Below, piece by piece: positions 31,510-47,000 of a DNA stretch of 64,000 nucleotides. A model generated the notes under the pieces. It was not told the origin of the DNA, made no database searches, and worked only from the letters and a program-made list of their open reading frames with translations. The stretch is from positions 26,039,446 to 26,103,445 of the forward strand of contig OY743172.1 in assembly GCA_963555705.1 (NCBI GenBank), in the 5' to 3' direction. Numbering within the stretch: position 1 is the first letter of the stretch; every line of letters starts with the position of its first letter. Origin of the DNA: Ligustrum vulgare. Its lineage: Eukaryota > Streptophyta > Magnoliopsida > Lamiales > Oleaceae. A program made the position numbers and the translations under genes.

Positions 31510-32047
31510 ATGGTAAGCAGTAGTACTCGATCTGCAAAGAAGAATACGGATGAAGTGGGTGGTAATAGTTCGAAGAAAAAAATGATTAATAAAGAACAAC
31601 AATCAAACTTGACTCCAGAAAAAGCTGATGTCTTGGGTTTAAGAAGGTCAGCTAGGGAAACGCAGTTGTCGGGACACAAGACTCCAAGCCCGCAAAGTAC
31701 TAGGAAATCTGAGCGTATTGAGAGGCAGACACCACCCTTAATTTCTCCAGAGAAGAGGAAATCTGATAGAAACGAGAAACATAATCTGACGAGTACCCCA
31801 AAGAAGTCTGACAGGGGTAAAAAAATTCATTTGTCAAGTTCTCCAGGATCCAAACAATCTGGAAAACGACATAGTCCGTTAAATGTGAAAAAGAAGGAGA
31901 TCAAAGAGAAGACCCTGAAACAGTTGATTGTGGAATCTAGGAAAGCTGAGCCTGATCTGAACTCCGTTGGCACGAAAAGGAAGAAAATGGATGCTCGCAG
32001 TTACAAGGCCTTATTTAAGCCACAAAAGATAAAATGTACCATGCCAG
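31510..32047 (+). CDS. MOM1: MOM1-like exon 1: basic N terminus
   Basis: Residues 1-179, ending CAG|GTAGAC (phase 1). Low-complexity Ser/Lys/Arg/Pro sequence with repeated S-T/P-[KR]-KSDR/KSER units ([24 protein letters not shown]), consistent with nuclear localisation and DNA contact. The ATG at 31510 is the first in this frame after the CTTTAG acceptor-like site. Confidence 0.85.
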
Positions 32048-35000
32048 GTAGACGAATCTCTTTCTTAGAAACATATGTTTTGTAGGAGAATTTTAGATTT
32101 TTGAACTAATATTCTGTTTGTTACCTTTACCCATGCATGACTTATAATTATCAATAGGCTATAAGGGGGTAGGGATTGAAGGAAACTAAGTCCTTGATTG
32201 ATCTAGATTTTTATCAAAATCAATAATTAATTACAACTACATATATCATGGGTCTCACAACTTTTATCCACACATCTCTTTTTTTAATCAAAATTCGCTA
32301 AAAATTGATTTTAATCTCCATCAAATAGGGGCTTATTTTAATTATGATTGGCATACATGAAATAAAGTGCCTATGTACCGAATAAAAACTTTTATCTTAA
32401 ATGTATTTGTTCTCCCATCCCCACTTAGATGTTGCTGAAGAGTTGTCGAGACAAGATAAACCACATCAAGTTAATAATAGCAAGGGAATTAGTTCGGAGT
32501 CAATGGGAAAGAGCGGGGAGAGTAGTGGAAGGGTGATACGGAAATTGGCAAATGAATCTGCTGGTACAGCTTCTGGCGTGGATGTATTGGAAAATGATAT
32601 CAACAGAAAATTACCACAATCTTTCCCAACACATAGTGGTAATGACGAGCCTCTTCAACCTCCGGATGGAGATGGTTTGAAAAACCCTGAGATGTGTTGT
32701 ACTATTATTGACATATTCGACGATGCAGAAAGAGCTCCAAAAAAATGTCCCTCTATTAAGAATGTGGAGGTTCCAACCTTAAGATCAGTAGATTGTTCAG
32801 AAGATGATGTCCAATGCATACAGCCAAAAGGTACAAGGCATATTGACATGGATTTAGGCCTGAGCTCAATGCATGCTAGCAAAGATGTTTCTGTGACTAT
32901 TGCAGGTACTGCTCATTTGCAATCATCTGGCCGTGAAGTTCATCTTTTGGGGACTTGTACCATATGTTTTAGAAAGAAAAGGTACGATTTCAATGTACTA
33001 ACTTGGTAAGTGTTGAGTTTAGTAATCTTGGTCTATATTTTACCATTTGTTTTTACAAATTTGCAAAGGGAATAAGTTTTCTCCCTTAACCATCCATTTT
33101 ATTTTGTGTGACATTGCCCTTCTCTTCCAGATGTGATAGAATTACAGTGCATTATGTTGTCAGATTCTTTTTCCATTTGTATAGGAATGTTGAGTTATTA
33201 CCTCATGTCCAAGTTTTCTCTTTGTAATTGCATTTTGATTTTTCACTTGTTTACTTTGAAGGTTAAGTATCTTGTGTAATTGTTACATAGCATTTGCAAA
33301 ATGAAACATCTTTTATCTTGACCTTAGAGTGTGGAACTGGCATGCATGCATTTAGTGTACGATAACATGGTCTGAAATATATGGTTTGATTCTCTCACAA
33401 AAACTTGATCCGAATAAATGCATTCGAACTGTGATGGTTTTATAAACTAAATGATTTCATTGTCTGTATCTCGAAACTTGAGTCTGATTTTGGCTTCTGT
33501 TTCCAATCATCAACTTTAAGCAAGTCCAAAATATTACATCTCTCACATTTTCTGAACAAGCTTGTGTTATCCTCTCGAATCATCTACTTATTCGACAAAT
33601 AATATGATCTTCCACCCATATGTGTTGTACATTGACTTTGGTCTAATTTGCTGCAAACTAAATGACAAAGCCACATGTTTTAGGCTGAGTTTCCAGAATG
33701 GGTATTAGAAATGAGTTTTACATGTCTTATATTTTCAAGGTTAGACATGTATGAAAGAAAACAAGATTATGTAAACTTCTTCCTTTTAACTGGCACAGGG
33801 GGAACAAAACTGCAGAACAGAGTTATTATTTTTTTGTTTGGGGGATGTGGTGGGCGGCTAAACCTGAGCAGCAGCAGCAGCAGCAAGAGAAGCCATTTAT
33901 GCTGTGAAACCCTGGGCTAGTGTCACCATATTTAGTTGTATTTGTCAGAACCAATAATAGTATTGTTTTTTAAACAACATGATATCTGCATTATGGAGTA
34001 ACTTATTGGTGTCTGTGATGGTTGATAAAAACTTTGAATTAAGCGAATTTTTAGTTATACTTTTAATTTAGTTTTTATAGAATTAAAGGGAAAAGTTTAT
34101 CAATCAGAAGGGAGAGGAAAAAAAAAGGGGGGGGGGTGGGTGTTGAGATAATAACAATACTCAAGAAAAATCGTAAAGCATAACGTGTGGAAGTTGAAGC
34201 CTAACAATAGCCAATCCATATAAACAGCATTTTAGCCTTTTGACACTAAGCTAACATGGGAAAGAGAGACCTTATGTAATGACGGGAATGAGTATGCTTT
34301 TCAATATTAAAGAAGTGAAGCTACCCTGTTAAAATGAAGATACTTTTTTATTCGTCAATGCTAATTTACTTTCCACGGAAGAGTTGGTGCCATTTTTTTT
34401 TCTTTTATCATTTTTCTCTCAAAAGAAAATTTGCAATATGTGGTTGCATATTCTGCAGGTTTGGTAATATATTTGCTTATGGTAAACGCTATATAAGAAC
34501 TTCAAAAATTGTACACTAGAACCTCGTGAATAGATCACTAGATTTATATTCTCAATAGTTTATCATGGCAAGAGTGGACTTAATTGTATCCTGAATTATG
34601 TTGCTCAGAGTCTCCATTTTTGAAGTACATGTGTCGGACACATGTATATGGGATAAGGTATGCGATCCTTATCGGATCCTTTTAACCCAAAATATGATAC
34701 TTTATATCATTTAAATCAAAAGAAAAGAGAATCTATTATATCTCTAAGAAATGCATCTATAATTACTAATATATATATAAATTTCTAAAGTAATTTGAAG
34801 TTTATAAGACGTATTCATGAACCATGTCAAAATTTCGTGTCCTTTTTAGTCGTGCCCCCATATCCTAGATTTTGGAAAAGAAAAAGGTCCTACTCTTCGA
34901 TATGTACCCTTATTCGAAACCCGTACCCGAGTCCGAGCAACATAAACTTGAAAACAAGCAACAAACAAGTATTAGAAAGAAAAGGTAAAAAAATGTAAAG

Positions 35001-38000
35001 AAAGAGATATAACTACAAAAATAAAAATGAATGGTAGATTATTATTATTATTATTATTATTATTCATGGGGAGAATGACATTCAATTGACTTAAGAGTAT
35101 TAGAGAACAAGCAATAAACAAGCTTTCAAAGGAAAAGCATGTATTATAGAATCCATCAATTATATATACTCGGTTATGATACACATTACAATTTAATATA
35201 AGCCCCCAAAATAAAATGAAAATAAATAAATTAGAGGGGGGTTTTAGCATGCGTGAATAAGGAAAGTGGGAGGAAACAATGATTTTTTAGTAGGTATATA
35301 TTATAAGGGTACAAGAGATAGATATGGTTCAAAGAACGGATGATAGAAAGAGTGGGGTGGTGGTTATGATTGAGAATGAGCTGTTCAGAATTAGCGAGAC
35401 AAATTGTGTGATTGTATCTAACATAACTATACGTGTAAGTCAACGTGTAATCAGATAGCAATATAGCCTAAGATATTTAGAAGTAGTGATGACAATGGGA
35501 CGGGGACCTCATCCCCATCCCCATCCTCGTTACATGCCATGCGGGTCGGGGTCGGGGAGAGGATTAAAAATTCCCCGTTTAAATCCCCGTTATTTATTTT
35601 TTTTTTTGGATCAATTTTTTTTTTTAAAAAAAAAAAAAAAACTAAAACTTATTATCTCACGCCTTTAAGTTGGTAATCTGGATTGGAATCATCTAACTTG
35701 GTTTAAAAGAGTATATAATTTTTCAAAATGTATTGAATTTCTAAATTTTTACTAGTTTTTAATTTTTAAATTATAAATGGGGTGGGGATAGGTCGGGAAC
35801 CTCATTCCCATCCCTGTAACGGAGATAAAATCATTACCATCCCCGCCCCATTTGGGGCGGGTCCTCGCGGCGATCAGGTCTTGCGGGGAAAATTGCCATC
35901 TCTAGAAGTATATAAGTGTTACGCTATAATATTTGGGATGCTATATGATCATTCACACCTGGATACCTTTTCTTTTCTTTCATTTGTGTTATATTAGTTG
36001 ATGAATTTGTTTTCATATTTGAGTGGACCCTCTGTTTGGGCGCTCTCCATTATTTTGTCTTTGGATGTTTTACTGATGTACGAAATGCCTCTTCATTTGG
36101 ATTATTTCCTTAGAAATTCAAGTTCCCTAGGAATCTCTATGAAGTGGACATGTCAATTCTTATATGGTCTTGCTCATTTTCTTTATTGCTTGGTGATAAT
36201 TTTGATCACCTCTTTAGAGCCTGTTTGGTAAAGTTAAAATTTTCAAGATTTTTCTCAAATTCATTTTCAACCACACATTTCTATGAGACCATAACTTTTC
36301 ACATTTTTCAATCAATTTTCAACTACATTCTTCCAAAAACTCAAAATTCATCCAAAAACTCCTACACTAAACATGCCTTTAAACTCTCTCATGTCACTTT
36401 TGGTTGATAGATAGATAGATAATCCTTCTCATTTATACTTCTATACTAGAAAAATAATTTTGGAAGGCCAAGGTTCCTTCTGAAATCAAAGCCTTCACTT
36501 GGATGATATAGTAGTTGTAGACGTGAAAGTCCTAATTTGTTTATGATAGTCTTCCAATGAGGTAATAATATTTTCTATGAGGATTACTGGTTTGGTGATT
36601 TGTGAAGTATGTTGAGGTGCCCATTGCAAAAGGACACTCAAAAATAGGATAATGAACATGCATAGTGCACTTTCTGAGAATGTTTTTCTTCCATAGTTTA
36701 CTTAGTGAGAACTAGTAGATCTTGATCCATTTTGAAAGTAATAAAGGTGAAATGTGGAGTAAGGTGAAGATTTAGTGGGGGCACTTTCGTACTCTTTAAT
36801 TTCCCATCCGCAATATTATTTTCTAAAATAATACAACAAAGAAAAAAGAACTCATCTTATTGCGAGCATTAATAAGTAAACCCACTAACAGTTGTTATCA
36901 TGCCCATCAATGAATTAAAACCATCTCTACTTTCTAACTGGAAAATGAAAATGTCGCCACCACAATTTTAAAACCACTTTGCAGCACAAATGGCATTTTG
37001 AGGGGAAAGAGCCGGGCCTTTTTTTCTCTGCCCAACTCAAAGAGCCTACCATATATGGAGGGTGGAAAAATAGAAAGCACAAACGTCCGCTGAAACCTGA
37101 AATTATTAGCATCCACATGTTGAACCAAAAAACACAAATTACCACCATTAACATCAACACACACAACCTAGTAGACAATCATGAAGAGAGGGAGAACGGT
37201 TCCAGCCTTACTCTCGACCTCCATAAAGCAGTCGATATCGCGAGCATGACGAATCATGTAGAATCAGTATACCATTAAATAAAGTACATTAAATTGATAA
37301 GTGAGAGAAGTTTCAAAGGAATGAAAGAGGAGTTGTTACTTTAATAGCTTGTTAATAATGGTGATTGTGGATTTGAGTTTGATAATGATTAAAGGGAACG
37401 GCTAGAAAGGTTTCACGAGCTTGTATGGGTAGCAGCAGAAGAAGAATGTTTACATGAAAATGGTCAGAAAAAAAGTTAAAGTCAATCTCTTGCTCCATAT
37501 TCTTCTTAACAAAACCAGCAAACACTTGCTAGAACTTTAGAGGTTGCTACCGGAAAAACCTTTTTGTGATTACGGCTGTACGCTTGTACTTGCTGACTAG
37601 CATGAATATTTGCCTTTTACCTCTCCTAGCTGGGCCGAGGGTTGATAATTTGTATGCTTATGGTGTTTGTGGAGTCCGCAGGACCTTGAAAGCTTTTGAT
37701 GTGAAGCTGAGGATTTGAACTAAAAGTCACTGACCCCTTTGAGACTTGATCACCAAAATTACATTGCGGATATTTGTTTTTGGTGAACAGATGTCTATGA
37801 TTCTATCTGGGTTGGTTTGTTTGCTTTGTAGATTTTCCAGGTAGCTCAATAAGACATAAATAGATTGCATGTCTTTGCTTGCACTCTATTTCTAGAGCCT
37901 TTTGTAGTAAGTTGCGTCACCACAGTTGAAGGTATTGAGAGAACTAATTTCTATGTTGGAAAAGAAAAAACGAACTCTTGACTTTTATGTCGGACCAAAA

Positions 38001-41000
38001 ATTCGTTAACCTTTTTAAGTTGATGGTAATGTCATATGGTGTACTATCGAAGTCCGCAGACTTGCCAGTATGCTGTTAAATCACATTAGATTGGCCCCCT
38101 TTCCCACCCCACTGGATTTTTTGTGAGGATGTTGTAGGATGTAATATATGTTCTATGGTTGAGCAATTTGTTTTAGTTAGCTTGGAGAATTTATTTATTG
38201 GTGTTTGGATTTTTTAAGTAGCATATGTAGTTCTGTAAGTCATTTAGGGAAATGGTTTATTGACTGGTTTCAGCTTTACTAAAATGAGTCTAATTTTGTT
38301 TCTTGCAGGCTAGATTATGATTCACCAGAAGAGAAGCTATGCTCCTGTGGAACATCATCAAAAATGTATGCAGATGACTTCTCTAAGGTTGGTTGTGCAT
38401 TTTATTTGAATGCGATATTGTTTACTGAATTATTCTTTTACCCAATTACAAAAAGTGAATAAGAAATATATTTTGTCTCTATACAATTCTATGCATTATG
38501 ACTTGTTTGATCTGTCCAAAATCTTACTCTATTAACCACGCACATAGGCGGCCTTGAGGGCATTCGAGAGGTGCGACAGCACAGGGTTTCAACGCTACAG
38601 GGGCTCCAATTTTTTTTTTCTTTTTTTTTTTTAATATAGGACATTTAAAGAAAAATTGAATAGGGCACAACGTTTTTTATAAGTCATCAATTCAAATTGT
38701 TGTATAGGGTACCCAAAATCTCAAGACCAGTCCTGACCACACAAGAGGCAAACACCTGCGAAGAATTGATGAAATATCTAGATTTTATGAATTGATATTG
38801 AGTAGTTAAAAATTAAAAGCACGCTTTCACTGTTAAAAAAATCACTTCATAACTCCTAATAGTATAGGCTGCTCTCTACTGGTGAGCTTGTAGGATAAAT
38901 TTTTAATCTTGAATTTGGAAAAATTCATAAATCAATTTATAAATGGTCAAAATTTTCAACTGCTCCAAAAGTAGTATCCACCTATGCAACACTCATTTCT
39001 ATCTATTAAACCATTAATTCTTTCCACGTGGAGGGCTATTTAATCTTTGTAGCAAGGGAAGAGAACTGGAGATGCATCTCGATAGTATCTTCTTGTAAAT
39101 TCCACCACCTTATCCACTTTGGCTCATGGGGATCTTTTATAACTATGTGATGGTTGGCTACTACCTACCAGGAGTAGGACAAAGCATCTTAGAGATAAAG
39201 AGGGTTAATATAGATAATTGTAGTTTGGGCTATCTTCTAAAGTGAATTCAATCTACAAATCTCAATGCAATTCATAACATTTCTACTAATCATATACTAA
39301 TTGCATTATAAAATTGTGATTGCACTTTTGATTATGTGAAAAGCATATTGAAACAATTTAATTACTTAGTGTTCATGATCCAGTAATCATAGCCCTAATT
39401 GATGATGTTTAAAAAGATCTTATTTGAAATGAATAGTGATTTTTAGGAAAATGTGTGGTTAAAAGGTAGGGAATCGGGTTTATGTGTAATGTTATTTTAT
39501 TAATAAATGTGTGGTTGAAAAGAAGAGAGAAAAATTGTTAAATTTTTAAAGGAAGCCAAACGGGGGTCCAATATATTAAAAGGGGGGTATAATGGAGAAA
39601 CTTTTGATGTACACTTTACATTTATTTTTCCATGGTCAATAAATACCCTTCCCTTTTTTTTATCATAAAATTGATGTAAATATTAAAATTAACTTTTATC
39701 ATATAGTTATAACCTCGGTTGGATGCCCATTTTAAAAGAAAAATGATTATTTTGAATAGTGATTTTTGGAGAATGTGTGATTAAAAAATAAGAAAAAAAT
39801 TTGAGTTTACGTACAAAATATTTTATTGGTTGAATGTGTGGCTGAATATGAGATCAGGAAAAGAAGTTTGAAAAGAAAAAAAAAAAAACAAAGAGGAATG
39901 AAACAGGAGCATACTTATATTTGAAGTTAAACATTCTGCCCTTGTTTGAGACCTATTATATAAGTTTTTAGGTTTAATGAGTTTTAGAATAGTGTTTTTT
40001 TTTTTTTTAAAAGAATGTGTGGTCGGAAAATAAGGCTTCCGTGTAATATTTATTATTTTATTATAAAATGTGTGGTCGAATGTTGGAGAGGGAAAAATGT
40101 GTTAAAATTATGATGTGGATCAAACTAGGGCTTAAATTAAAACTTGTAGAATCTAAAAAATCACAAAATAATTGATCATATATTTAATCCTTTTTTATTA
40201 ATATTAAGTCATATACACAAATCTACAATATATTTAGTTCTTTTTTTATCAATATTGATTCATTAATATTATACATTATTGAATTTCATTCGTAGTAAAT
40301 CAAATAATAAATTGTTCCTATACCACCAAGTCCGCATACCGTAAACCAAAATTCAAATAAAAAACATCGTTTTGTAGAAAATATTATGTTTATTTTCTCA
40401 AGAACTTGGCTATTGTGATGGTTTAATATACCTAATGATGAATTTCACATTATTTTCAACGTTAGATTTTTCCATTAGGGTGTGTTAGATAGGTTGGATG
40501 GAAAAGGAAAATGATAAAATCCATGAGAATGTTTTCCTTGTTTTCAAGGAAAACCTCCACTTTTTTAACTTGGGTGGAAAATATAATGCATCACTTTGCA
40601 ATTAAACACAAAAGATGGAAAACATTTTCCTTTTCCACCCACCTATCAAACACACACTTATATTTGCAAATTTTGATCGAACTGTAATTATTTAAAGTGT
40701 AAATAAAAAAATCACAACACTACAAAATTACGCTCAACACGTTTTACATACTATACTAGTCATCATAAGTTACCTTATTAATAGATATTCAAAATCTAGA
40801 TGATGAGTACTATCCACCTTCTAGATTATATCTTGTCATTAATCAGAACTTTGTAATCAATAATCACCAAGACATCTATATTTTTGAAATTCAATTCTAA
40901 ATAAATGACTTAATAATTCATTCAAATTAAAATCTTTTTTAATTACCATGCACATGAGTTTAATAAACCTCATAGAATTTCAGGTCTATTCAATAGATAT

Positions 41001-44000
41001 TGTGGTATCAATATTGATAATATATTCTCACATCCACCAACTTAGAAGGGTGTCCTTCTAATGAATTTCATGAATTTGAATAGATTTTGACATAATTGAT
41101 AAGAATCTCATTGAAAATGATTAAATTAAAAAGGGAGTTTTTTGTGTGTGTATTTTTAGGCTTGAAATCCATCTAAATCTTTTGAAACCTTTTTTTTAAA
41201 GATAAAGAAATCTACGAATCATTGAGGATACCTAAATTTTAATAGATTTCAAAGTATGGTTGCTTTGTATCCATGTAGCGTTGTAATTGTAAAGCGATAT
41301 CTGAAAATATATCTTGAGGATGCCTTAAAGCACTCAATGTATCATTATGAATGTACAAACCAAAACTGTTAAAGCTTAGGAGTACATATCTAGATGCCAT
41401 ATGATATGATATGATTGCATCACGATGTCTAAGGGCGCGATCTAATAGATCGCTGTATTGAGTAGTTGGATAGTCTCATGCCATAAAAATGGCTGCATGC
41501 ACAACAAAACCAACTATAAGAAATTCATTTAAATCTAAGTTGGGGCACCTAGATTATAATGAAATTTTAATAAAATTAATTAAAATCTCAATTGGTGGAC
41601 CAAAAATGTGCAAGGAATCGTAATTTAGGACAACTTCATTAACATATCCATCTCATGGAACTACCTTGTATTTCTAACTTATAAAGTTTCACTTAAGGGA
41701 TGAGTCATCACAGCATATGTAGGTGAATACAATACGATCTCAAGTTAGTTGACCTTACTAATTATCGACTTTAAACAAATGATAATTTACAAGGAAACTA
41801 TTTATGTATCTTCTATGTATGAGTATATTTACATACACTTGTGGCATATGGGCGAGTACTACTACCAAAAGGGTAAATAAACAAATTAAATGTATTGAAT
41901 ACACACGCACGCACGCACGCATATACATATAATCTCATTCTAAGATTCCGTTTATTGCATACGAGAACAATTGCTTTAATATCTCATTCCTAACATCTAT
42001 TAACAAATGGTTGTGGTATAATAAATCAATAACTATAATTTTTTACAACTTTCATATCTTTATTTTTAGGATAAAATAACACATCCAAGTGTAATTGTGG
42101 GAATTAGATTTAGCCTTTTTTGGTGTACATTAAAAATAATTCAATTGTCTACAATACTCAGTTTTAACAACACATTTTAGCAATAAAATATTCTGCATTT
42201 TCTTTCATTTTCAACTCCACAATATCACATTAATCACTATTAAAAACATTTTTTTTACCAAATATTGTACATCAAACAGATGCTGAATCTAGTCTTTTAC
42301 AATTTGTTTATGGAAATTCTTTGTATGTGGATTCTTGGGAGTTATGGTAGTTGACATGGTTGCTGGAAAATCATTCCTTTGGAGAGACGGAAGATTAATT
42401 CCAATCTTGTTGATTTTTTCAAGTAATTTCTATGTATTATAAATTTCTGTTTAGCATTGGGTAGTTTTGTTGCTATTTTCAAGAAAGGAGAAGTGGGATG
42501 TTCAAAACAAAGCATTTGTTGAGAGTAATATTGAATTATAGGCTTTTGGCCCTTTCTAACGCATAATTTATTAGATCAAGTGGTTCGACATTGTACAACT
42601 AAAGGTAAATGTCCTAAGTTCAAGTTTTGTTGTCACCAATTTAATGAAATTGTGTACATATTAGGTATTGATAAAAAAAAAAAATGAATTCCACATACAA
42701 ATGAAGGGGCGCACCGAAGCTTTATTAAATAATATAGATGCGACCCTTTCTTACATATTATTAAGCTTATACATCAAGTAGTTCAACTACATTTGGTAGC
42801 TTGGGATATGAAACAAGATGTAAAAGCTGAGAGGTGTTTTAGGGTGGGCAAACCTTAGGACAAGAACTTGTATATCTTAGGATTTTTTCTGGAGATTTCC
42901 CTTTGAACAATATAAAGGATAGGGCTTCAATGAGCGAGTATGCTTGGACCAAAAAGAAATGTAAGGTTCCTTTTGAAACCATTGGAATATTATATATCTG
43001 AGAGGTTTTCTTCTTTTTCGAGTTCACAAAATGCGCTATTGGTGTAGGATTTGCATGTTGTTTGTAGGAGGAAGTTTGGATTGGTTTTTGTTCCCACGTT
43101 TCTTCATTTTCTAGTCTATGCAATCTTTCTTTGCTTAATAATGTTCCTATTATAAGTTCATTATAAGAAACACAACCATAAATTGGAATTTTCAGTTTCA
43201 GCGCAATTCTGGGGCAGTGAGATTTTTAGTCTCTGTTTTGGAAAAATTTAGAAACCATTTATTTTTGGTCAAACTTTGTTTTCAACCTCACATTCCAATG
43301 GGCCCATAAGATGTATCAACTTATCCATCACTCATATCTATCAATTTATAAATTAAAACCATTTATAAATTCTTCCCCATCAAAGGCTTAAATTTCTCAT
43401 TATTTATTATCCTTGAGAGTTTTTCTCTAAATCCTTCTCAAAATGTCAAAGGCTGTGGACCTGTGGATTTTGGATACCTTGGGGTCATTTTTCTTGCAAT
43501 CTTTCATACTCTCGTATTCTTAAGCTACTCTTATCTTATACCAGTTCTAGTTCATATATGGAAATTTCGTGTCCTAGAAGATTAGGGTGTTCAAAAAAAA
43601 AAAAAAAAAAAATCCTTTATTTCTCTCTTGTGCTTTTATGGCCTGAGATGTTTAAGGGGATTCAGATGTAGTTATAGCTTGTTTTCATATGTTGATGCTG
43701 CAATATACGCAGCGGTACTCTTGTTCAAGAGTTGGATATAATTGGGTTTTCCAAGGCCTTTGTGTAGAATTAGTCATTGAAAAGCACACTGGCTTTGTAG
43801 GACAAGATGAACATGGTTATATGAAAAATGCATTCTTGGCTCTCTTTTTGGTTGATTTGGACAGGGAGAAAAAATAGGATTTTGAATGAAGAGCCATGAA
43901 TTTTTTGAGTCATGGAAAAGAGTCAAGTTTTAAGCATTGTTATGGATTATTACAGATAAGGATTTAAAGTATATTCCTTTCACTTTAATTATTCTTAGTT

Positions 44001-47000
44001 GGAAAGATTTGTTTTATTCTTGGCTTTCTTTTTTATTTTTGTTAGAGGATTCGATATCCTCTCGATAATTGTAATTGCATTTCTATAAATTCATGTTTTT
44101 TAATCCCAATCAAGTTACTTCAAAATATCTACTTTAAATTAAAAACTGTGTGAAGTGAACCTCAGCTTCATGCACTAGGCATATATTCAAGTGTCCTTTC
44201 TGTTTACGGTGTTTTCTACTCTTTTCTAGGCTTGAATACTCTGTACCCTTCATTTACGGCTGCATCTACCAAAGTGAAATAAAGAATAAATTTTTAAAAG
44301 TAAGATTGATCTTGTGGATGACCCGAGGAGTGTGAGTTCGAGACATTTTCTTTTGACTAAGATTGAAGGGAGAAATTATGTTGCTTTGGTTTGGATTACA
44401 TTACCTTGTTGATCTTATCAAGGTGATGCAGCATGGAAGTTGTTGAATTCATTGAATTACAGTCCCAAGGCAAGATTAATAATCTTGTAGTGGCGTGTTG
44501 TATAGACTGTTGTGTAGTAGAACTAGGAATAATGGTATTTGGGAAACAACTCTTCTCTGATTGTATTGGAGCTTTTGGATTGAAAGGAACTTGTGAGCTT
44601 TCAAAGGGGTGGAAACACCTCCAGCTAAACTTTTTTGGTCTACTTTTATGGGAAGAGAAGCAAATCCAACTTCTGTTATATCTTTGCTGATTATGTGGAT
44701 TAATTGTCTTTGATGACGTGGAGGTGATGGCTAGTCTAAATATGTGTATTCTTGAGTTGCTTTCTTTGCAATATACATAAATTCTCTCCTAGTTGTGTGC
44801 CCTCCATCTCATCACTAATAAAAAGAAAACAATACTTCTGTTCGCTGCAGCAGATTTTTCTTGTGGCCTCCCTGATTATCTGTTGGATGTGCTAGTCAAA
44901 TAATGTGAGTTATTGGAATGAAAATTATTGCCCTGTCCTGCGCGTACTAACTATTTAGGATATGAGTGGAACAGAGCCAGGCCAGTTCAGTCACTGCCTG
45001 ATGTGCAACTGTAGCTTACTTTTATCCTGTTTAGGGACTTGGCTTATTTGATTTAACTGGACATGGTGAACCTTTTTTTTTTCTTAACTTTGTCACAATT
45101 CATAGCATTCTGTGGTTTTTTTTAGTATCTTTTGCCAATTGCTCTTACTCCTTGTTTTATGTCTGTAACTGGGATCATGAACTCAAATTTTGTTATAGAG
45201 ATTCTTCCATCGAAGTCCTTAATTGTGAGTATCTGTAGTAAAATGAAGCTCAAAACTTGCTCTGATTATATTTGTAATAGGGAGGTGCTATTGATATTTG
45301 TTTTAATTCTGTCTTGGTAATGCCTGTGCATTAGGATGGAGGGGATCAGGAAGCTGCTATTTACTCTGAATCTGCTGGAAGATGCAGCAGTGTTGAGCAT
45401 CTGAACGAGATACATTCAGATCATCGAATGGGTGGTCCCGAGAATGTGTGTGTCATCTGCAATCAAGATGGAGAGCTCCTGTGAGTAATCCTATATGTTT
45501 GTACTCTTAAGTCCCGCAATGATCACTAATTTTATGTACAGTTAAATCAGTTCTAGTTATGTAATTGTATTTGCATCTTCAGTACTTTGTTTATGGGCTG
45601 TTTAATAATAGATGTAAAGAAATGATTATTTCTTTTTGATAGTAATTGAGCCTCATTTTTTGGGAGCTTTCTCCCTATCTCAACATGCCACAGGCTTAAA
45701 AGTCGTGCCCATGATAGTTTAGAATTTTTCTGTCCCTTGTTTCCCCTGGTCTTTTTGGTAATATAAGTGTCATTCACATTTCAGGCGCTGTATTGGAAAT
45801 GGATGCAAGAGATATTATCATCTGTTGTGTCTAGACCCTTCTTTAAGTGATGTGCCACCAGGAGTTTGGCACTGTTTATGGTGTGTGAAGAAAAAGGTTG
45901 AATTAGGCGTCCATTCAGTGTCACAAGGTGTTGAATCAATCTGGAATGCTAGAGAAGTGGAGGTACCAAATGCTGAAGGTATGTTTTAATTGCTATATTT
46001 ATATTCAGTTAATAATTATTATTATAAATAAGAAGAAACTAACATGAAATTCCTCCACTTTGAATTGAATAATGGGGTTTTTCTCAAAAGGCAAGGGGAA
46101 ACTCTTAGGCAGCTTTTTGTTGGTATTTCATTATGTTTTTATTTTTAAAAACGTTTTCTATTTTTGATTTCATTTTTTGTTTTTAAATATGCTGTAAACC
46201 CGTTCTGTTTGCCATTTCTGAAAGTAGTTTCTAAAAATGAAAAACTAGAAAACATGTTTTGTTTGAAATTTTGCAGAATGTTACTTTGACTATTTGTAAT
46301 TAATTTGCTTGTGGGTTAAATTATATTATAAAAAAAAAAATTGCCTTTTGAAGATTTACTTTCTATTATAAGAAATTAGCTTATCTAATTTTTATTGGAC
46401 TCATTTAATGACTAGAAAATATTATAAAAATAGATAAAATTATTAATGATCAATTCCCAAAAATATTATAAGATATTAGCTTATCTAATTATTGTTGTCA
46501 CATTCATGTTCAAGTCACAAATAAACATGAGTCCATGTAAACAAAATAATCACACAAAGAGTTTGACTCAACAAAATGGATGCAAGCGATCCTAAGCCAA
46601 AATAATTACACAGAGTCCATGTTCAAGCCATTTTTTGAATTATTACCCTAAATGTAGAGTTTAGTGATCCAACCTCATACATAGAAGCAAAATAACTCAT
46701 GTTTATAATGTTGGGGATTCTATGTTTTTTGCTAACAGAATGTTTTTGCAAAAAACTTGTGTTTTTTGCCAACACAATAGCAAGAATTTTCAATGAATGT
46801 TTTTTGTAATGTTGATATTGAATTCAGTAGTTCCAAGCTATGATAATTCTCCCCAAAAAAAAAAACCAAAACGTGTTTTTCGCGTTTTGAAACTTTTTTG
46901 TTGAAATACACTTAAAACGCCTAAAATGAGGTTTTGGGCAATTTGCGTACAATTTTTTTCTTTCTAAAATACGTTTTCGAAAATGTTAAAGAGAACGCGT

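Larger units (their letters stand above)
32982..38308 (+). other. MOM1-like intron 2 (5.3 kb)
   Basis: No coding sequence recognised. Contains a CAG repeat (33870-33888), a (TTA)n run (35037-35064), the hAT-like MITE at 35486-35902 and a family 1 MITE relative at 36231-36385. The acceptor is TTTCTTGCAG. Confidence 0.7.
38388..45334 (+). other. MOM1-like intron 3 (6.9 kb)
   Basis: Contains three head-to-tail copies of another MITE-like repeat (39407-39563, 39712-39915, 39941-40137), a Tourist-like MITE (40478-40657), a CACG microsatellite (about 41900-41922) and an unclassified block at 38550-38760 that looks repetitive. No coding exon recognised. Confidence 0.65.

Noticed and set aside
32655..32882. 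Minus-strand ORF within MOM1 exon 2
   Set aside because: It is a shadow of the sense coding frame.
36927..37278. Overlapping ORFs of 76-99 codons on both strands
   Set aside because: No recognisable family, no splice context, located inside a MOM1 intron.
38550..38760. GGCCTTGAGGGC...CAGCACAGGG block as a transposon end
   Set aside because: It resembles a dispersed plant repeat, but no inverted ends or target duplication could be found.
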